From Epiperipatus broadwayi (lineage: Eukaryota; Onychophora; Udeonychophora; Euonychophora; Peripatidae), in the NCBI GenBank assembly GCA_028023455.1, contig JAQFVV010000063.1, positions 5,504,794 to 5,568,793 on the forward strand: a stretch of DNA of 64,000 nt, in the 5' to 3' direction. Under the pieces are notes generated by a model. That model had not been told where the DNA came from. It was given only the letters and a program-made list of their open reading frames with translations, and did no database searches. This document shows positions 43,063 to 57,271 of this stretch, piece by piece; positions within the stretch are counted from its first letter, which is position 1; the number at the start of each line of letters is the position of its first letter. A program made the position numbers and the translations under genes.

Positions 43063-45507
43063 TTACCACCAAGATGTCCTTCATAGTTTTTGGAATGAAG
43101 AAAGTTAGTATAAATATGAGATGAGTAAACAACCTGACATGACATTCTACAAATATTTTTTTTTACATTTCTCCAAAGTGTTGTATATTTAAAATTAAAT
43201 ATTCCCATGAATTCTTATTATAATAAAGAATAGAAATGAGATTATATCCATGTAAGCAGGGATAACTTTTAGTTTTGATATTGCCAAGAAACTATCAGTT
43301 ACTACTAATTGATAATCCCTCAGGTAAAGCATGTTATCTTATTAACTATGGTAAGCCCTTTATTGAAGTTTTTTTTGTTGAAGTAAAATTAGATCATCAT
43401 TTACTTTAAAGCCAAGTTTTTATCTGAAATTAGGCAGAAAGCCTTTTTTTATAAATGTGAGAATGTGAAGGAATAACATCTTTCTTGTTGTTATAATATA
43501 TATAATAAAATAGGTATTTTTAATGTTCAATGACTAATGATTAGATGATGTTTAAATATTTTACTAGCCATAGACATGCATTATTTTATAAGTATTTCAA
43601 CAGATTTGTTAATTAAAGTATAATAGCAATATAACTGTTTAGTTGATGAGTTATTGCCAATTGTGATATTGGGAAGTGATGATTTAAAATATCAACAAGA
43701 ATACTGATTTCAATAATCAAAAAGGAGAATATGCTAACTATCTGGTTACATTACAAGATTAACTGACAAACATTTCTATTTTTATTAGATATGCGTATTA
43801 TACATGACATCTCCTAAGACATTTTTGTACAATTGTGTAAAGTGTCATGTTATTAATCAGACCATCAAGAGAATATTCACAAAGATACACATCATGCCAC
43901 CAAACTCCTTGATACAGTTTATTCCGTTTCACATGCACATGTATAACCAAGCTAGAAGCAGATATTAGAATGCATTATATAATTTAATATATTACCCCCA
44001 AAAAATTTCTTTTATTTTCAAATTTAATGAATCATCAATCGCTCACATATTTATGAATGGTAAAATTAAACACTCATAAAATGTGATTATTTTATTTCGA
44101 TAACTATATTTATAATTATTATATTTTACATTAGCTAATTAACTCTGAATGTGAAAGACCAAATCAAGAGATTTATGATATTGTATTTCCTTTTTATAAT
44201 TTTTATTATTTATTTATTTATACAGAAAGCAAAATTGTTTCAAAATTTGCTGAAATAATTATTTTGAAATCGATATATTCGTGAACGGTTTTATAATATA
44301 TATATATATATATACAGACTCAAAGTCAAAAACATTTTAAAAATACTATTTATAACATAACTTTCTTATAAAATTACCTAAATTAGTTTATAACAGCATA
44401 AAAAGCGCATCATGAATATTTTTATTTGGCATATAAAGATTTGCAACAGGCAAAATATTAAAATTATAATCTGATTATGAAAAGTTATAGTTCATTTACA
44501 TATTTGATTGTCTGATTTAAATGAATTTAGAAAATAATAAATGTTATAAGGACAATTTTACCGATTCAAAGTTCATCCAATATTGTAAATATTCTTAGAT
44601 TTTTTTTCTTAGTTATATATAGACACGATATTGATATGTTTTTTAGTAAGTAATGGAGTTTCTATGTTTCATTTATGTTGCATGCAATGCCTGAACAACT
44701 GGTCCAAACTATTTTAGACAAGTATTATAGTGATATAATGATCCTGTCAAAGTGTAAGATAACTTTAAATAGTCAAAATAAGAGTCATACATCACATGAC
44801 CCTATCTCTAAGATGACTTACTGTAGATATCTTCTAATAGAAATTCTGATGTTAACTGAAATAATTCGTTGGTTATTTTAGGACTAATTTTGCAATTCCG
44901 TATTTTTTTAACTATGAGTTTTTATTTGCAACAAACTGATTAAACGTATTCTGTTGCTTTTTATATAATTTTTTCTATGTAAGAATATTTGTTTTTCTAT
45001 ATATATTTATATAATTGGTGTTGTTTTGTAAACTTTTTAAGTGATTCGTGTTTTTTTTTATAATATTCCTTATTTTTATATCTATCATTTTATAAAGCTG
45101 TTTATACATATTTTTATTTTTAAAAAATAATATCTAATGTTTTATTGTTTAGGAATTCATAAAAAGTTCAGATTCCATCTAAGGTTTGATGTTCCAAAGT
45201 CTGTCACTCTACAAGTGCATGAAGCCATGTAAAGAATTTCCTCTTTTAATTATTTTAACTAAGACTATTTACTAAGAACACATTTTAAAATATTTCCCCG
45301 AAGAATCCTGTTTTTTTTTTAGTTAGTTATTTGTATATTAATTAAAGAAATAAAAATACATAATTTTAGTTTATGATCGTTCATTTTTTCTTTATCAAAA
45401 TTTTTTTAATTATTATTTTTAAAAACTGTGTGCATATACACTCACATGATCATTAAAAACTAGTAAACAATTACAAACCCATTTAGCTTTGGGCATTATT
45501 AAACTTA

Positions 45508-45508
<1 letters not shown>
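43063..45508. other. Non-coding, no gene seen
   Basis: AT-rich. The ORF 44675-44881 (68 aa) has no recognisable domain. A short (TA)n lies at 44297-44315. Confidence 0.55.
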
Positions 45509-45538
<30 letters not shown>

Positions 45539-45559
45539 CACACTCAAAATGATGGATTG

Positions 45560-45594
<35 letters not shown>
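45509..45594. repeat. Two (TA)n tracts around a short conserved block
   Basis: TA tracts at 45509-45533 and 45564-45594 flank AAAATGATGGATTGTCACTA. The same block beside (AT)n recurs at 47394-47414 (AAATGATGGATTGCCACTA). A ~40-bp sequence with TTAGCTTTG.GCATTATTA is directly repeated at 45479-45515 and 45627-45660. This looks like a small element associated with TA microsatellites. Confidence 0.6.
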
Positions 45595-45596
<2 letters not shown>

Positions 45597-45689
45597 TTAA
45601 AATCCAGACCACACTTACAAAGCCAATTAGCTTTGAACATTATTACACTTAATATATGTGCAACACTTTTCAGTCTATATATATATATT

Positions 45690-47140
45690 GAACCGAGTTC
45701 GAATACTGTGGAATCAAAACGGGGGACCGGTCTCTTAGGCGAGAAGAAAACATACTTGGAGTATGTGTGCCCAAACAATAACTATAGGGCATATAACTAA
45801 TGTTATATTTCCAGGACATAACCTCTTCTAAGCTGTTGAGGTTGAACACCATATACGAGCACCTTTTTGTTTTGTGTATAAACCAGGCTAACTGCCTATT
45901 CTAAAAGAATACTAAAAGTAGAATAACGCACTTTGAACAGTACGCCACTAACTCAACGCCTAAATTCAGACTAAGCTCAGCTATTTGCAATCACTAATAG
46001 ATTATATGGTAGTTAGTATAAAGAATTGATAAAAGAATTTGTTAAAATAATTGATAAAGAATTTGGTACAAAGAATTGATAAAAGAATTGACCAACAAAT
46101 AAGTTTAATTTTAAAGACAATTTATTAACTAACATTTATTTACTAAATTTAAACATTTTATAATTCTAAATAAAAACACGCATATTTTTCACCATTAACA
46201 TTTCTAAACTAGTTTAAATATTCTTGTATATTTTCATAACTGAACACTGGTATTTATCTAATTTAAACAATAATGATTGATAGAGGATCACACATATAAA
46301 CCATAACTCATGCACACACATAATAATAATAAAGTATACATAGCATTTGAAATTTAAACACACATAACAATAGTTCATTTATGTATGATATCGAAGTTCA
46401 TATAATTAGACTCTTGGAGGTTGCACAAATTAATGAAATGCAAATGGCTATTCAGTATAAATGAAAATAAGCAAATGTTTAACCTAAGATTTTGAATGTT
46501 GGACGAGAATTTTGTTCTAAAAAGTGAAAAAATGTTTGTTATGAATACATAGTCGTTAGACGTTATTTCGATTTCATGACATTACTGGTCAGAGACAATT
46601 AGATGATTTTATTTTTCTTAGATGTTACTATGGGCAGATCTGCTATTTTAGACATCTGGGCTGGAGATAACGCATTTTTCCTAAACATCTTCAACACAGC
46701 ATTTGTTTGTTAACTGCTCAATTCAATTTTTTGAATTAAATTACCACGTAAATTTGTGAATTGCACTACCAATTAATTTGCGAACCGACTATTGTCTCGA
46801 TGCAGTAACGGCCACGTAATCTCGCTGCAAAACAGATCTGTTGTCGGTCTGCGATAATCATTTGATAAACGTGTTTTTGAGCACGCTTACAAAAAAATTT
46901 ATTGTTTTATATTAATTAATATCTATTATTATTGCCGCAGTTTTTAATGATAATCTTTTCTAACTTCATTTAATTTACAATAACATTTATTATATTGCGG
47001 ACACTCGCACATATATGCACATATATTGTTTAACATTATTTTCTGAATGAAAAGATTGGTATGTTTTTTTAACGAAAAAAGATATTTAGTTTTATATACT
47101 ATAATTTTTACATGTTATATGTGCCTATAATAATATAGGT
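45690..47140. other. Non-coding, locally GC-richer, no gene assigned
   Basis: 45690-46000 and 46660-46890 are GC-richer than most of the window (for example GGGGGACCGGTCTC, CGCTGCAAAACAGATC). The minus frame at 45670-45852 (60 aa) is open but unrecognised. Between them (46020-46100) is a short tandem of AAAGAATTGATAAAAGAATT-type units. GTTCGAATAC at 45697 resembles a B box, but no A box was found. Confidence 0.5.
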
Positions 47141-47142
<2 letters not shown>

Positions 47143-47188
<46 letters not shown>

Positions 47189-47297
47189 TAAAATTCAATA
47201 ATAAATTTAATAATAATAAATAATAACAATTATTATTTAATAATAAATAATTTATTAAATAGATTATTTAATAATAATACAAACATCAAACTTAATT

Positions 47298-47389
<92 letters not shown>
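47143..47389. repeat. (AT)n tracts with AT-rich palindromic DNA and an element terminus
   Basis: AT tracts at 47143-47184 and 47300-47389. Between them TTATTTAATAATAAATAA-type palindromes, and at 47270-47300 AATACAAACATCAAACTTAA, a match to the array-element terminus (AATACAGACATCAAAGTTAA) at 58036-58056. Confidence 0.7.
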
Positions 47390-47392
<3 letters not shown>

Positions 47393-47786
47393 CCAAATGA
47401 TGGATTGCCACTATATATTTATATTAATAATATAATAAAATCTATTTCGAATCGCGCTCGGTTTTTAAAAAAACAACTATGGGAAATAGTTATGCGTTAA
47501 CTTTAATATGTAATTTATTAATTTAAAAGTATAATATATCGCAATTATTATTCTTATTAAACCCGTCCCGGGAAATTTGTTTTAAAATATTAAAATTAAT
47601 TTAATAATTCTCCTTAAAGCTTTCATATTCAGATTTATTATTTTTTAGTAATTACAATAATTGAATTATATTTCTGGTGTATAAATATTTTATTAATTAA
47701 ATTGTTTCTTTTAGTAAAAAGATGATAACCGCTGCGGGAAATTAGCATTTAATGAATTAAAATATTAAATATTAATTAAATTTAAA

Positions 47787-47904
<118 letters not shown>

Positions 47905-48479
47905 CACCAAAAATAAGTTATTTATTTCAAATAAATGTATATTTTAAATAAATAACTAATCTTAAAAATACAGATTGCCTCAGGGTTTTATCACAAAAAC
48001 CATATATATGGTATTAAATATTAAGTATAATATTTTCCATTAATAAATATTATATGTCGCATATACTATTATATCAAATACATTCCCGTATCTAGGTAAT
48101 CAACATTTTTATATTTTCCATATAATTTAAATTAAATTTTTAAAGGGGGGCGGGGCCCGACGCCGTATTAATGGTGATTTATATAAAGAAGTAACTTTAC
48201 TTTATGAAATTTATAGTTTCGTATTGGTATATTAAAAAGCATAATAATAATTACTCCGTGTCGGGGCTTTCGGGTTTATAGAATAAATCTTATAAAATAA
48301 TTTAAGTGTAGTTAAATCTTTTTTTTATTTATACTTTATATACATAGAAGCATGAAGTTCGATTTATTCATGTTTAATTAATTAAATTATTATTAGAATA
48401 CTGAGCTGATGCTGTGAAATTTAAATACTGGATAATTTCGTTTTTCTTTTGAAAATATTGCGTGGTTTCTTGTTTGTCA

Positions 48480-49400
48480 TAATAGATATTCATCAGCACT
48501 AAAGTGTTTTATTCCACAAAAAGATATGTGAGGTAGGAAATATAGTCAATAAATTCGAATATCATTTTCCATATTTGGATATAAGCACGATTTTTTTTAT
48601 TTGCCATAGGTTTTCATATCCATCACTCATCAAATTCTATGTTTAACTTTTCATCATAATCTAACTTCTAACAGTTTCTTTTTTGGAAAGTTTTTTAGTA
48701 AACAGATTTTTTCATCCGTTATACATCTTCAATTTCAAATATTCAACCAGTCCCATTGCCTAATTTAGCTTCAGTGAGGTGTCGGTTCACTTTACATAAT
48801 TCAGGAAATCCAATTTTTCTCTTCAATAGATTGATAAAGAAAAGTTCAGCTGTCATAATTTCATCGATAGCTTTCTGTGCTACATTGATATCGATGCAAA
48901 TATCACAAATAAAAGTATCATTCATTGTTTTTATTGTTTACCAGATTATCATTACTTTTTAAATTGTATGACCTTCCATATAATGCTAGAATGTATTAGA
49001 AGCGTATTTCTTGACAATCACTGAACTTTCTGTATATAAATTGAACAAAGCCGTCAAAACATTCATCATTTTCTGTAACTTTCATTTCACCTTTTGAATT
49101 ATATTAATGAAATTGTATAGATGTTTTTTTTTATAAGATGTTGTTCGTTTTAGCTTAGATGCTTTTTTCTATACATGTTGTTAATACCCACGAATGTTAT
49201 TAAATATTTCTTGGCATTTTTCCTTTCAAATAAGCAACAAATCCATGATAGCAGCTTTCCTTTGATGCTCCATCGGTAACACATGGCCAATATTGTTTTA
49301 AAATATTTTTTAAAAACTTATTTCTCTGCTAAATATAAATAATTTCGTATATAATGACAAAGCTACTGAATAAGTATTTCTTCATAATATATATTAATAA

Positions 49401-49450
<50 letters not shown>

Positions 49451-50100
49451 AAATATTATCTAATTGTATTGAAATGAGAATTTTTTTTGGGAGACACCCT
49501 ATAAGTTTTACATTCAACCATTGACTACCATTTTCTTCAAATTCGCTATTTTACTGCTATTGCTTAGGGCAACATTTTTTTAAAATTTCAGGTAATAATG
49601 TTACTTCATTGTTGGGTTAAATTTTTATAGAGTGTAGTTATTACATTCCTTTCCAGTATTATATTTTAGTTATTTTGTAATAATTGTGAAATGTGATAAG
49701 AATAATATTCGTTTGCTGCATGTTGTTTTTTTAAATGATGCAATGATTATTGAACGAAAATATTTCAATGGGCTTGTCCTTATCATTGGATGTCTTTTGT
49801 AGCACAATATCTCTACTATTGTCTTTATTGATGTTTTTTTTTATTAGTTTATTTGTAATATGAAACAACTTAGATATTCGATAGCCATGCTATTAAGAGA
49901 TAGGCTCACAATATTCATATTTTGTTTGAAGATAATTTGTAAGGTTGTTCAATTTCACAAAATGAATTCAGCATCCTGAATAGTTTCCACAAACAGTATG
50001 CTCTGCACATGTAGAATATGCGTTGGGTTTGGACATTTGGGACAAATCTCTTTTGTTAGCAGTCATTATTATAGCTCCATTTATTTCACTATGTTATGAA
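48480..50100 (-). pseudogene. hAT-superfamily transposase relic (ZBED5-like), tentative
   Basis: Minus-strand frames, heavily broken. The clearest piece, 49203-49289, reads WPCVTDGASKESCYHGFVAY and on to LKGKMP. This fits the D-G-A-P-x-M-x-G-x-x-x-G-F-V block around a catalytic Asp of hAT transposases such as ZBED5-like proteins. Just downstream (about 49030-49100) NDECFDGFVQF may be the next conserved stretch. Upstream at about 49880-49980 is a weaker LSLNSMAIEYLSC, recalling the LS..T..RR segment. The 60-aa open piece at 48743-48925 lies further downstream and is not recognised. No ends or TIRs were found. Confidence 0.45.
49404..49448. repeat. (AT)n microsatellite
   Basis: About 45 bp AT tract interrupting the hAT-like relic. 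Confidence 0.95.
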
Positions 50101-53100
50101 CTAGGCATGGTAAATACAAATAGTATATTTTCAGATATTTAAATTGACAATTAAAAATTTTATGAAAACCTAATGAAAATACGCAGAATTTTTTTTAAAA
50201 AGTCAATTATTTTTTAAAAAGAAAAGTACTTCAGTATTGACTTACTACTCACACAAATACGGGAACATCACTACGCGCGGGTGGTAAAGTGTCAGTTGAC
50301 TTCTGTGTTTCATTTTGACTATCTTCGATTTCCTGCAAATAAGGGCGTATTCACAAAGGGTATGACGTACGGGCTAATATAATAGGGGATCAAAAATAAA
50401 ATTGAAAAAATGACAAAAATACAGATTTTCAAACACGCACATATGTTATGTTTTGATCATAAATTTCATTTTTTCAGAGGGTTTTTAAAATATTAAAACA
50501 AAATTAAACAATCAGTTTTTTAAAATGATTAGCAGAGACAATGATATAAAAGTAAGTATTTTGAATTTTTATAATTACTTTTAAGATTATTTACCTTTTT
50601 TTAATATTTAATGGTTGTATTCATATATATAACTAAAAATTAATTGTGAAGCATTTTAAATTAAGTTTTTAAACTATCATATGTTATTAAATCAAATAAA
50701 ATTTCCCACCATATATTAATTCTTTTGCCTGTGGGCATTGCAGGATATTGTTCTTTCTTTACTGATGTGTGGGTATAGATGACATCACTAACATACATTT
50801 GATATTCTTGTCATATGATTCCAAAATAAATTTTCACTAAATTATTTTGGCAGTATTTTTAATGAATCACAGTATTTATTTTTTTAAAGACATGAAGTGA
50901 TAAATGGCAAAAAATGGTTTACAGCCTGCAAGTGAAATTATTTAAACAAGGCCTACAATAAAGCTTCAATGTACTGCAAGTATAAAATTTTAATATTTAA
51001 TTTTTTGCTTAATCTTTATTTTTTTATTAATTTTAGTTTAAAATTTGCCATATATTATTTATGCTTATATAGAATTCATAGTCTACTATGCGTTTATCGC
51101 AATTTTCTAAAGTTCTAACAACTATTTATTTTAAAATACTGATTTTCAAAAAGTTTAATAATTTATTATTTATATAATTATGTTTATATAATATGCTTGT
51201 GTTTACAGTAATGGGATATAAAAACTACACAGCCGTAAAGATTGCATACACAGGTATATATAACAAATTCTGACTTGTTTTATTTATCCTTACCATGCTT
51301 TGGTTTGTTTTAAGCTATATATTTCATACCATTATTTCGCCTATATTAATCAAATATAGTTAAATTATATCTATGTGACACAATAAATATAACAAGATAA
51401 TCACTTGTGTGCATATATCATAAATATCACTTGTGTGCTTAAAGACATAAACATCGCCACATCCATAAAGAATATAAACATTGCTCGATGTACACAAAAA
51501 ATATAAAATTGAGCAGATGAAATCATTTTAATGCGATAGTAGAAGGGGGTTTTAAAATTTCTAGCTTTAGATAGATAAGAAGCCAATCTATGATGATTTA
51601 TTTTGTATATTTTATTAGATGAATCTTTTTTATAGGATTTGACATTTGAAATCAAGCAGGGACATATAAAGTTCATAGTCATATAAACGTTTGGGACATT
51701 GTGAAGCTATGGATTAACTATTATGACATGCTATATGTTTAGAAATATAATTTTGTGAGAAACACAAAAGAATGGTATCATCGAAAAGATGTAGTTTACT
51801 CAGTTAATGTTAATTTCCAAATTATGAACAAAACAATAAAAATAATAATTATTTTGATGGGGAAATTTTTTTCTTATTTTTTATATTACCACTATTTATT
51901 TTGTTTTATTGTTTTTCTTATTTTTTTAGTTTTTAGCAATGTAATTGTTTTTGTTCTAACATAATTAAAACTGAAAGTTAGTTGTGAAAATTATGTTCAG
52001 GCCAGTATTTTAAAATTGTCCAAGTGGTAAAATCGCGGGTCCAAACCGATATTTTTCCATCAGATATGATTCGTCATTATAAAAACTGTAATTGATTGAT
52101 TAAATACTTTCCAACATAAGTAATCCTAATCATCATATTATTTACTAAACATTTTTCTGTTCTCTATTTATTTTTCTTACAATCATTAATCATGTAAAAT
52201 AACATGCCTTTGTCATCATGGTTTTCGCTGTTATCTTTATGTAGCCTGTTTCACATAAAAGTATTTTATGTCCAAAATAATGTAATTATTATATTTATTG
52301 TAATTTTGACTTGTAAAATCCCAGATAAGTATAAATGATGACCTATAGGTTTAGTATATTCTGAAAGTGGGTAATTATGAGTTGAATAGAAAAAACCATA
52401 ATATTACATAAATCTGATTATCATATTGTTTGACAATATAATTTATCTTACACCATATTAGAGAGGTATAATAAATGTGTGTTATTTGAAGATAATCACA
52501 TCTTGCAACATTAAATAGGTACAAAGACAATTAGCTTAAGGAATTTTTTTTAAGTTCTGAATAATAAACAGCATTCATTGCTAAAGTGGAATTGTCATAA
52601 TTTAAGCAGTGTCTTGTTTCGAAGCATAATCTTTCCATTTAAATATTTGAATATGTAATTATGGGGTCTGGAAAGTGCTGATAATGTTTCAAAATTACAC
52701 TGTATAGTGGTTGAGTCTAATTTGATACTAATTATTCTAAAATTATGTTGTATTTTATGAAGTGAAAATAATTTGCCGCAGACGCTGCTACTTTTAATGC
52801 AGGTGCTAATATTAGATTTAAAGTTGCATATCAGAAATTTTACTGTCTATAGATTTAGTATTATCAATGTCAATAAAATAGTGATTTTTTTTTGAAGATG
52901 CGAACGCACTGTGGACCATATTTATTGTAATCTCAAATGGAATTGTTATTAAGGAATTTGTGACAACACAATATAATAACTTGCATTTATTGATGACATA
53001 CTCTAATAGAATATTACAGTTCAATAACATAATGTAAAAGAATTATTTAGCATGAAGCGTGCTAATTTCATACTAGAAACATAAAATTCTTCTTGGTCGT

Positions 53101-53239
53101 GAAACTGATAATTTTTGTTTGACAAATAAGTCCTGTTCCTAACGCTTTATGCAAAATCTGAAATTCGAATTTTAATACTCAATAATTAGTCTTGAATTGT
53201 TTTAATTACAGGTTATAAGACACATTAAATGTTTGAATG

Positions 53240-53244
<5 letters not shown>
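50101..53244. other. Non-coding, no gene seen
   Basis: AT-rich. A slightly GC-richer island at 50255-50380 (CTACGCGCGGGTGG, GACGTACGGGC) is unassigned. ORFs at 51401-51682, 51755-51964 and 52818-53030 have no recognisable domain. Confidence 0.5.

Positions 53245-53309
<65 letters not shown>
53245..53309. repeat. (AT)n microsatellite
   Basis: 65-bp AT tract. Confidence 0.97.
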
Positions 53310-53311
<2 letters not shown>

Positions 53312-53879
53312 CATTTTATTTGTAGAATGGAAATCATTATACTTTATATAGAAATTTAAAAGTGAGAAGTTTAATGATTGACAAAAGAAATTAAAAATGA
53401 TTGGTAAATAGTGTCAAAACATATAGATTATTAACTGATCGGTCATTATTTTTATGTGACTCGAAAGCAACAGAAGAACAAATAGAAACAAATAACTAAT
53501 AATGTTACTCTTTATATTATAATGATATTTAAAGAGTTAGTTTAAATATTTTAATATCTTTTAAATATTGCAAGAATTATCCATTTTATTTAAACACATT
53601 TAGATTTAGAAAAAGATATTCAGCAAAAGCTAAACAGAGTAATCTGAAAAATGAAAATTTGTAATCGTGATTAAATATACCTGATGAAAAAAATGATAAT
53701 AGCTGTAGTATTTACTTTCGTCCAGTAATCCTATCTTATTTTAAGAATAATTTTGTTCCAATTTAGTCAGGGCTAAAATATATAATAGGTATCATATTCT
53801 ATAGCAAAAGAATTTTTACTGCTTTTTTATTAAACAGAGTGCCTATTATAGATAATGATTATAAAAACATATTAAACCA

Positions 53880-54220
53880 TTAAGTATCACATGACTCCTA
53901 TCTCTTATTCTTCGGGGGCAATACACCGTTTTTAACCAAAGGCAAAACTCTCCCAGCCAAACAGTGCTTGTGCATAAAATCCCTATTTGCTTACTATCTT
54001 ACCTATTTTACAATAGTGAGACCTTTGAATTGTACCTAGTGCAGTGTTTCAGAGCTTGCCTCATTAATGAAGGCCACGTCAGAAACTAGTCTGGGGATAT
54101 TGGATGAGTAGGCATTAAATAGGATTTTATGCACAAGCCTTCTGGCATCCATTGATTACTCTGTTTGGTACAGAGTGGCACTACTGTATGGAGAGTTTGC
54201 TCTTGTTTATAAATAACATA
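53880..54220 (-). repeat. Dispersed non-coding repeat, folded copy
   Basis: The right part (54065-54215) is the reverse complement of 38800-38960. The left part (53880-54000) repeats the element's start in the opposite direction (AAAACTCTCCCAGCC, GCATAAAATCCCTA), so the copy is itself an inverted pair around about 54030. No ORF. Confidence 0.6.
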
Positions 54221-55454
54221 TTTTTAAAGAAAATGAAATTTCATATATAGTAGTTTGCCATCAGGAAAATGAAGTAAATATCAGGTAAGTCACAGTATTT
54301 GGCTCATTTCTAATATTTATGATATGTTCCTTTAAACTTATTGAATGATTATCTGAAATTTATTTTACATTTTCATTCAGTTTATATAATGAGATAAAAG
54401 AGCAAATCGCATTTTAATGAAATATGATATTAAACAAGAATGTGTAATATTATTCTACTACTTCTTGGTGTAATAGCTTATAAAAAATTACTAAAGTAGA
54501 AAGATGTATAGATGAAGGTGCTATACTATTTGGATGGAAATTACTTGAACTGATTAAACATGTCGACTCCTAAGATTTACTAGTGGCGGAAATCCCATCT
54601 AGTATTCTGAATTAATCAAAATTCACAAAATGTTTCATGTTATGCATGAAAAATAGCAACACTTTTGTTCAATGATTAAAGTTCAAAAAAGTCCAAACAT
54701 TGTTTTAGCTATGAAAAGAAAAAAACAAGACTCAACAACTTTGTTCAGGTGATTACCAACTATATGTGATTTAACTTAAATATTTTAGTATCTTTTTTAC
54801 TAGAAAAGCTCATTTGTTACGCGGAAACACTTACTCGTAGTGATGTACATACTACAACTAAATTAGGTATATAAACCGAGATTTGGATTGTTTTATGAAT
54901 CTAATAAAGACATGGAAACATTTTTCATTAATGTTTTTTATAAGATTCCAAAAGAAAATCTGGATATTATAAGATTTCTATGTTATGTAATGTCATATTT
55001 TTAATAAGTACAAAAAAATAAATTAATAGTAACAAACATCCAAAAGATATATTTTATAGTGAATTGAATGTATTTTATGAGAATCAATAAATTCCTATTT
55101 ACAATAGTGTTTTGTTATCATCTTTCTACTACTGTTTTCTGTTAAAAGATATGACTGAGCAGATAATGTAATAAAGTTGTTTATTCAAGCAGTTCTTGAA
55201 GTTGTTTTAAATTGCTTCAGAAAAAATTTCAAAGACAATAAAACAATATTTTTTTTACAAATCATAAATACAACTTAGCTAATAATATGTGATGATTGTA
55301 TGTATTCATTGGTTTATTGATTTGTGTTGTCATCAGAAATTCTAAACTTTTTTCCTATTCTTTTGCCCTGAAGTTTATTAGTTTAAACAAATCCTGGCAT
55401 AGATAAAAATGCTAACATATTTTGAATTGTCTCTTCTCCATATATTTATTTTGA

Positions 55455-55456
<2 letters not shown>
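54221..55456. other. Non-coding, no gene seen
   Basis: AT-rich with nothing recognised. Confidence 0.55.

Positions 55457-55490
<34 letters not shown>
55457..55490. repeat. (TA)n microsatellite
   Basis: 34-bp TA tract at the start of the zone containing diverged 411-bp-like units. Confidence 0.95.
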
Positions 55491-55493
<3 letters not shown>

Positions 55494-55539
55494 CGTTAGT
55501 TAACGCTATTTATCAATAGGTGGAGCTTTCTTTGCTCGT

Positions 55540-55875
55540 TCCCGGCTAAAGCATGTTTACATAAACATCAAAAGAAAGTCAGAATCATTATCTTTTCATT
55601 GTCCCCACTAGATAGCGATTTCGTTACTTGTTATCATCGCGAAGTAGTAGGGGCCAGAAACTATCTATAAACATCTGTTCCGTGTTTTTGCAGTAAATCA
55701 GTTCTATCAAAGTTTGTAGTTATTTAAATTATTCCAGACATGTAATGTCCGTCAAATCTCACCCTAACAAGCCAGACAGTTACATGGATTTCTGATGTTG
55801 CTCAGTTACATCAAAGCTCTCTGCACAACAAGTTATAAACATGCGGGTCTGCCATCACTTGCATTTATGATCAAT
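55540..55875 (+). repeat. Strongly diverged relative of the 411-bp unit
   Basis: Landmarks occur in the same order as in the 411-bp unit: ATGTTTACATAAACATCA, a CAGACATGTAATGTC-like block (unit: TTAGACATGTTAATGTC), AGCCAGACAGTTACATGG (unit: AGCCAGATAGCTACATGG), CTCTCTGCA (unit: GCCTCTGCA). By eye identity is near 60%. Another reversed fragment (GTGTTTATGTAAAC) is at 56150-56166. The 69-aa ORF at 55878-56087 has no recognisable features. Confidence 0.5.
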
Positions 55876-56466
55876 AAATGAGCTTAACAGCCCTTCCGCC
55901 ACATACTTGCCAGGAAAAATGTGAATTCACTATCTCTTTCATTATATATAAACTTGAATCTCAAATTCGCCTTTGCTTTCCAAGTTATGTGAAAAAGATA
56001 AATGATCCACGGGCTTTTATGCTGGCATTCATCAGTTGGTCTATATCACCATCTTTCTACACACACATATATTTAGTGATTATATAGCCAACTAAATTCA
56101 AAACAGTTCTATATGTTGGAGACAATTTGAAAGAGACTCTATCTTCTCTCAGTGTTTATGTAAACTAAGCTTGGGATTGTACTAATGGCAAGCCTATTCT
56201 AGTAACGCAGAAATGTAAGTAAATATAGCAGTTTGCTTTGTTTATCATATATATATATTAAATACAAGTAAATTCATAGAGTAAATTTCGACTAACTTTA
56301 GTAATATTGGAATAATTAAATGAGCACATCTTTTTATAACACTTCATAATTAATTATTCACTGATATATAGTTGACAGCGACTACAAAATATATAGTCAG
56401 GTGGTACTTCTAATAAAATAACTTAAATGTGTGTGAATTTTACTGTATTTAATATATATATATATA

Positions 56467-57271
56467 TGATAGATGGTTTACCAAAAACGCCGCATTTTTC
56501 TGTTTACATAAACGCCGCTAGTATTGCTCACTAATTCTAACTTTTAATTCCACTTTTGTATCATGATTTCAAAGAGTTTGTTATTATCGCCAGCACAGAA
56601 TATTCGAAAGCACAAACAGTTTTCTATTCAGTTGTAAGCGCAGACATGCTAATGTCTAAACTCAGCATATAGTTACATAAGCCTGCCAGTCACCAGTAGA
56701 GCCTCTGCAATATATCATTGTGAAAGAAGCACCTCAAAAGATAGACATTTATGAAAAAAACACAAGTTAAAAAATCTTTACAACGCTTAGTATTTATGAT
56801 AATAGATGGTTTAACACAAAAAACACCTTTCAAGTAGTTGTTCGTTTACATAAACATCAGAGCATGGCTGTATTAATCTCTAACTTAATTTCCACCTTCA
56901 GATCATGATTTTCGCTATTTATATACAGTGAAAGACAGGAATAAGAAACTATTTAACCACAGCATTTATGAAACAGTTTTCCTAGCCTCCAGCTGGTAAA
57001 TGGAATTTTTTTATACACGCACAAATTCAACCAGATAGCAAGTTACAGCTACATGGGTCTTAACCCAACTAAACTCACCACATAGTGGAAGCCCACAATA
57101 TACATCATTGCAAGAAAGACCTCAAAGATACATTTATGAAAAAAAAAAAAAAAAAAACACAGTTAAAAAAACTTGCTAACGCTTGTATTTAGATAACAGA
57201 TGGCGTTCTACCAAAAACACCATCAAGCATAGTTTTCTGTTTACATAAACGTCAGAGCGAGTATTCACTAT
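56467..57271 (+). repeat. 411-bp unit, forward half of right-arm array
   Basis: Begins ATGATAGATGG right after (AT)n, the same unit position at which the left-arm array ends. Two copies with many small deletions relative to the left arm. Ends at the same inversion junction as the left arm (TATTCACTAT then CAGACCC). Confidence 0.8.

Noticed and set aside
45690-45780. tRNA or SINE head suggested by GTTCGAATAC
   Set aside because: Only a B-box-like decamer; no A box at the right spacing on either strand and no anticodon arm.
45563-45852. Possible host exon (open minus frames ending in SRLRDRSPVLIPQYSNSVQ)
   Set aside because: No convincing splice sites, no neighbouring exons, and the frames run into (TA)n; the domain is not recognised.
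52018-52060. tRNA-like GCGGGTCCAAACCG stretch
   Set aside because: Too short and without a pairing T arm or A box.
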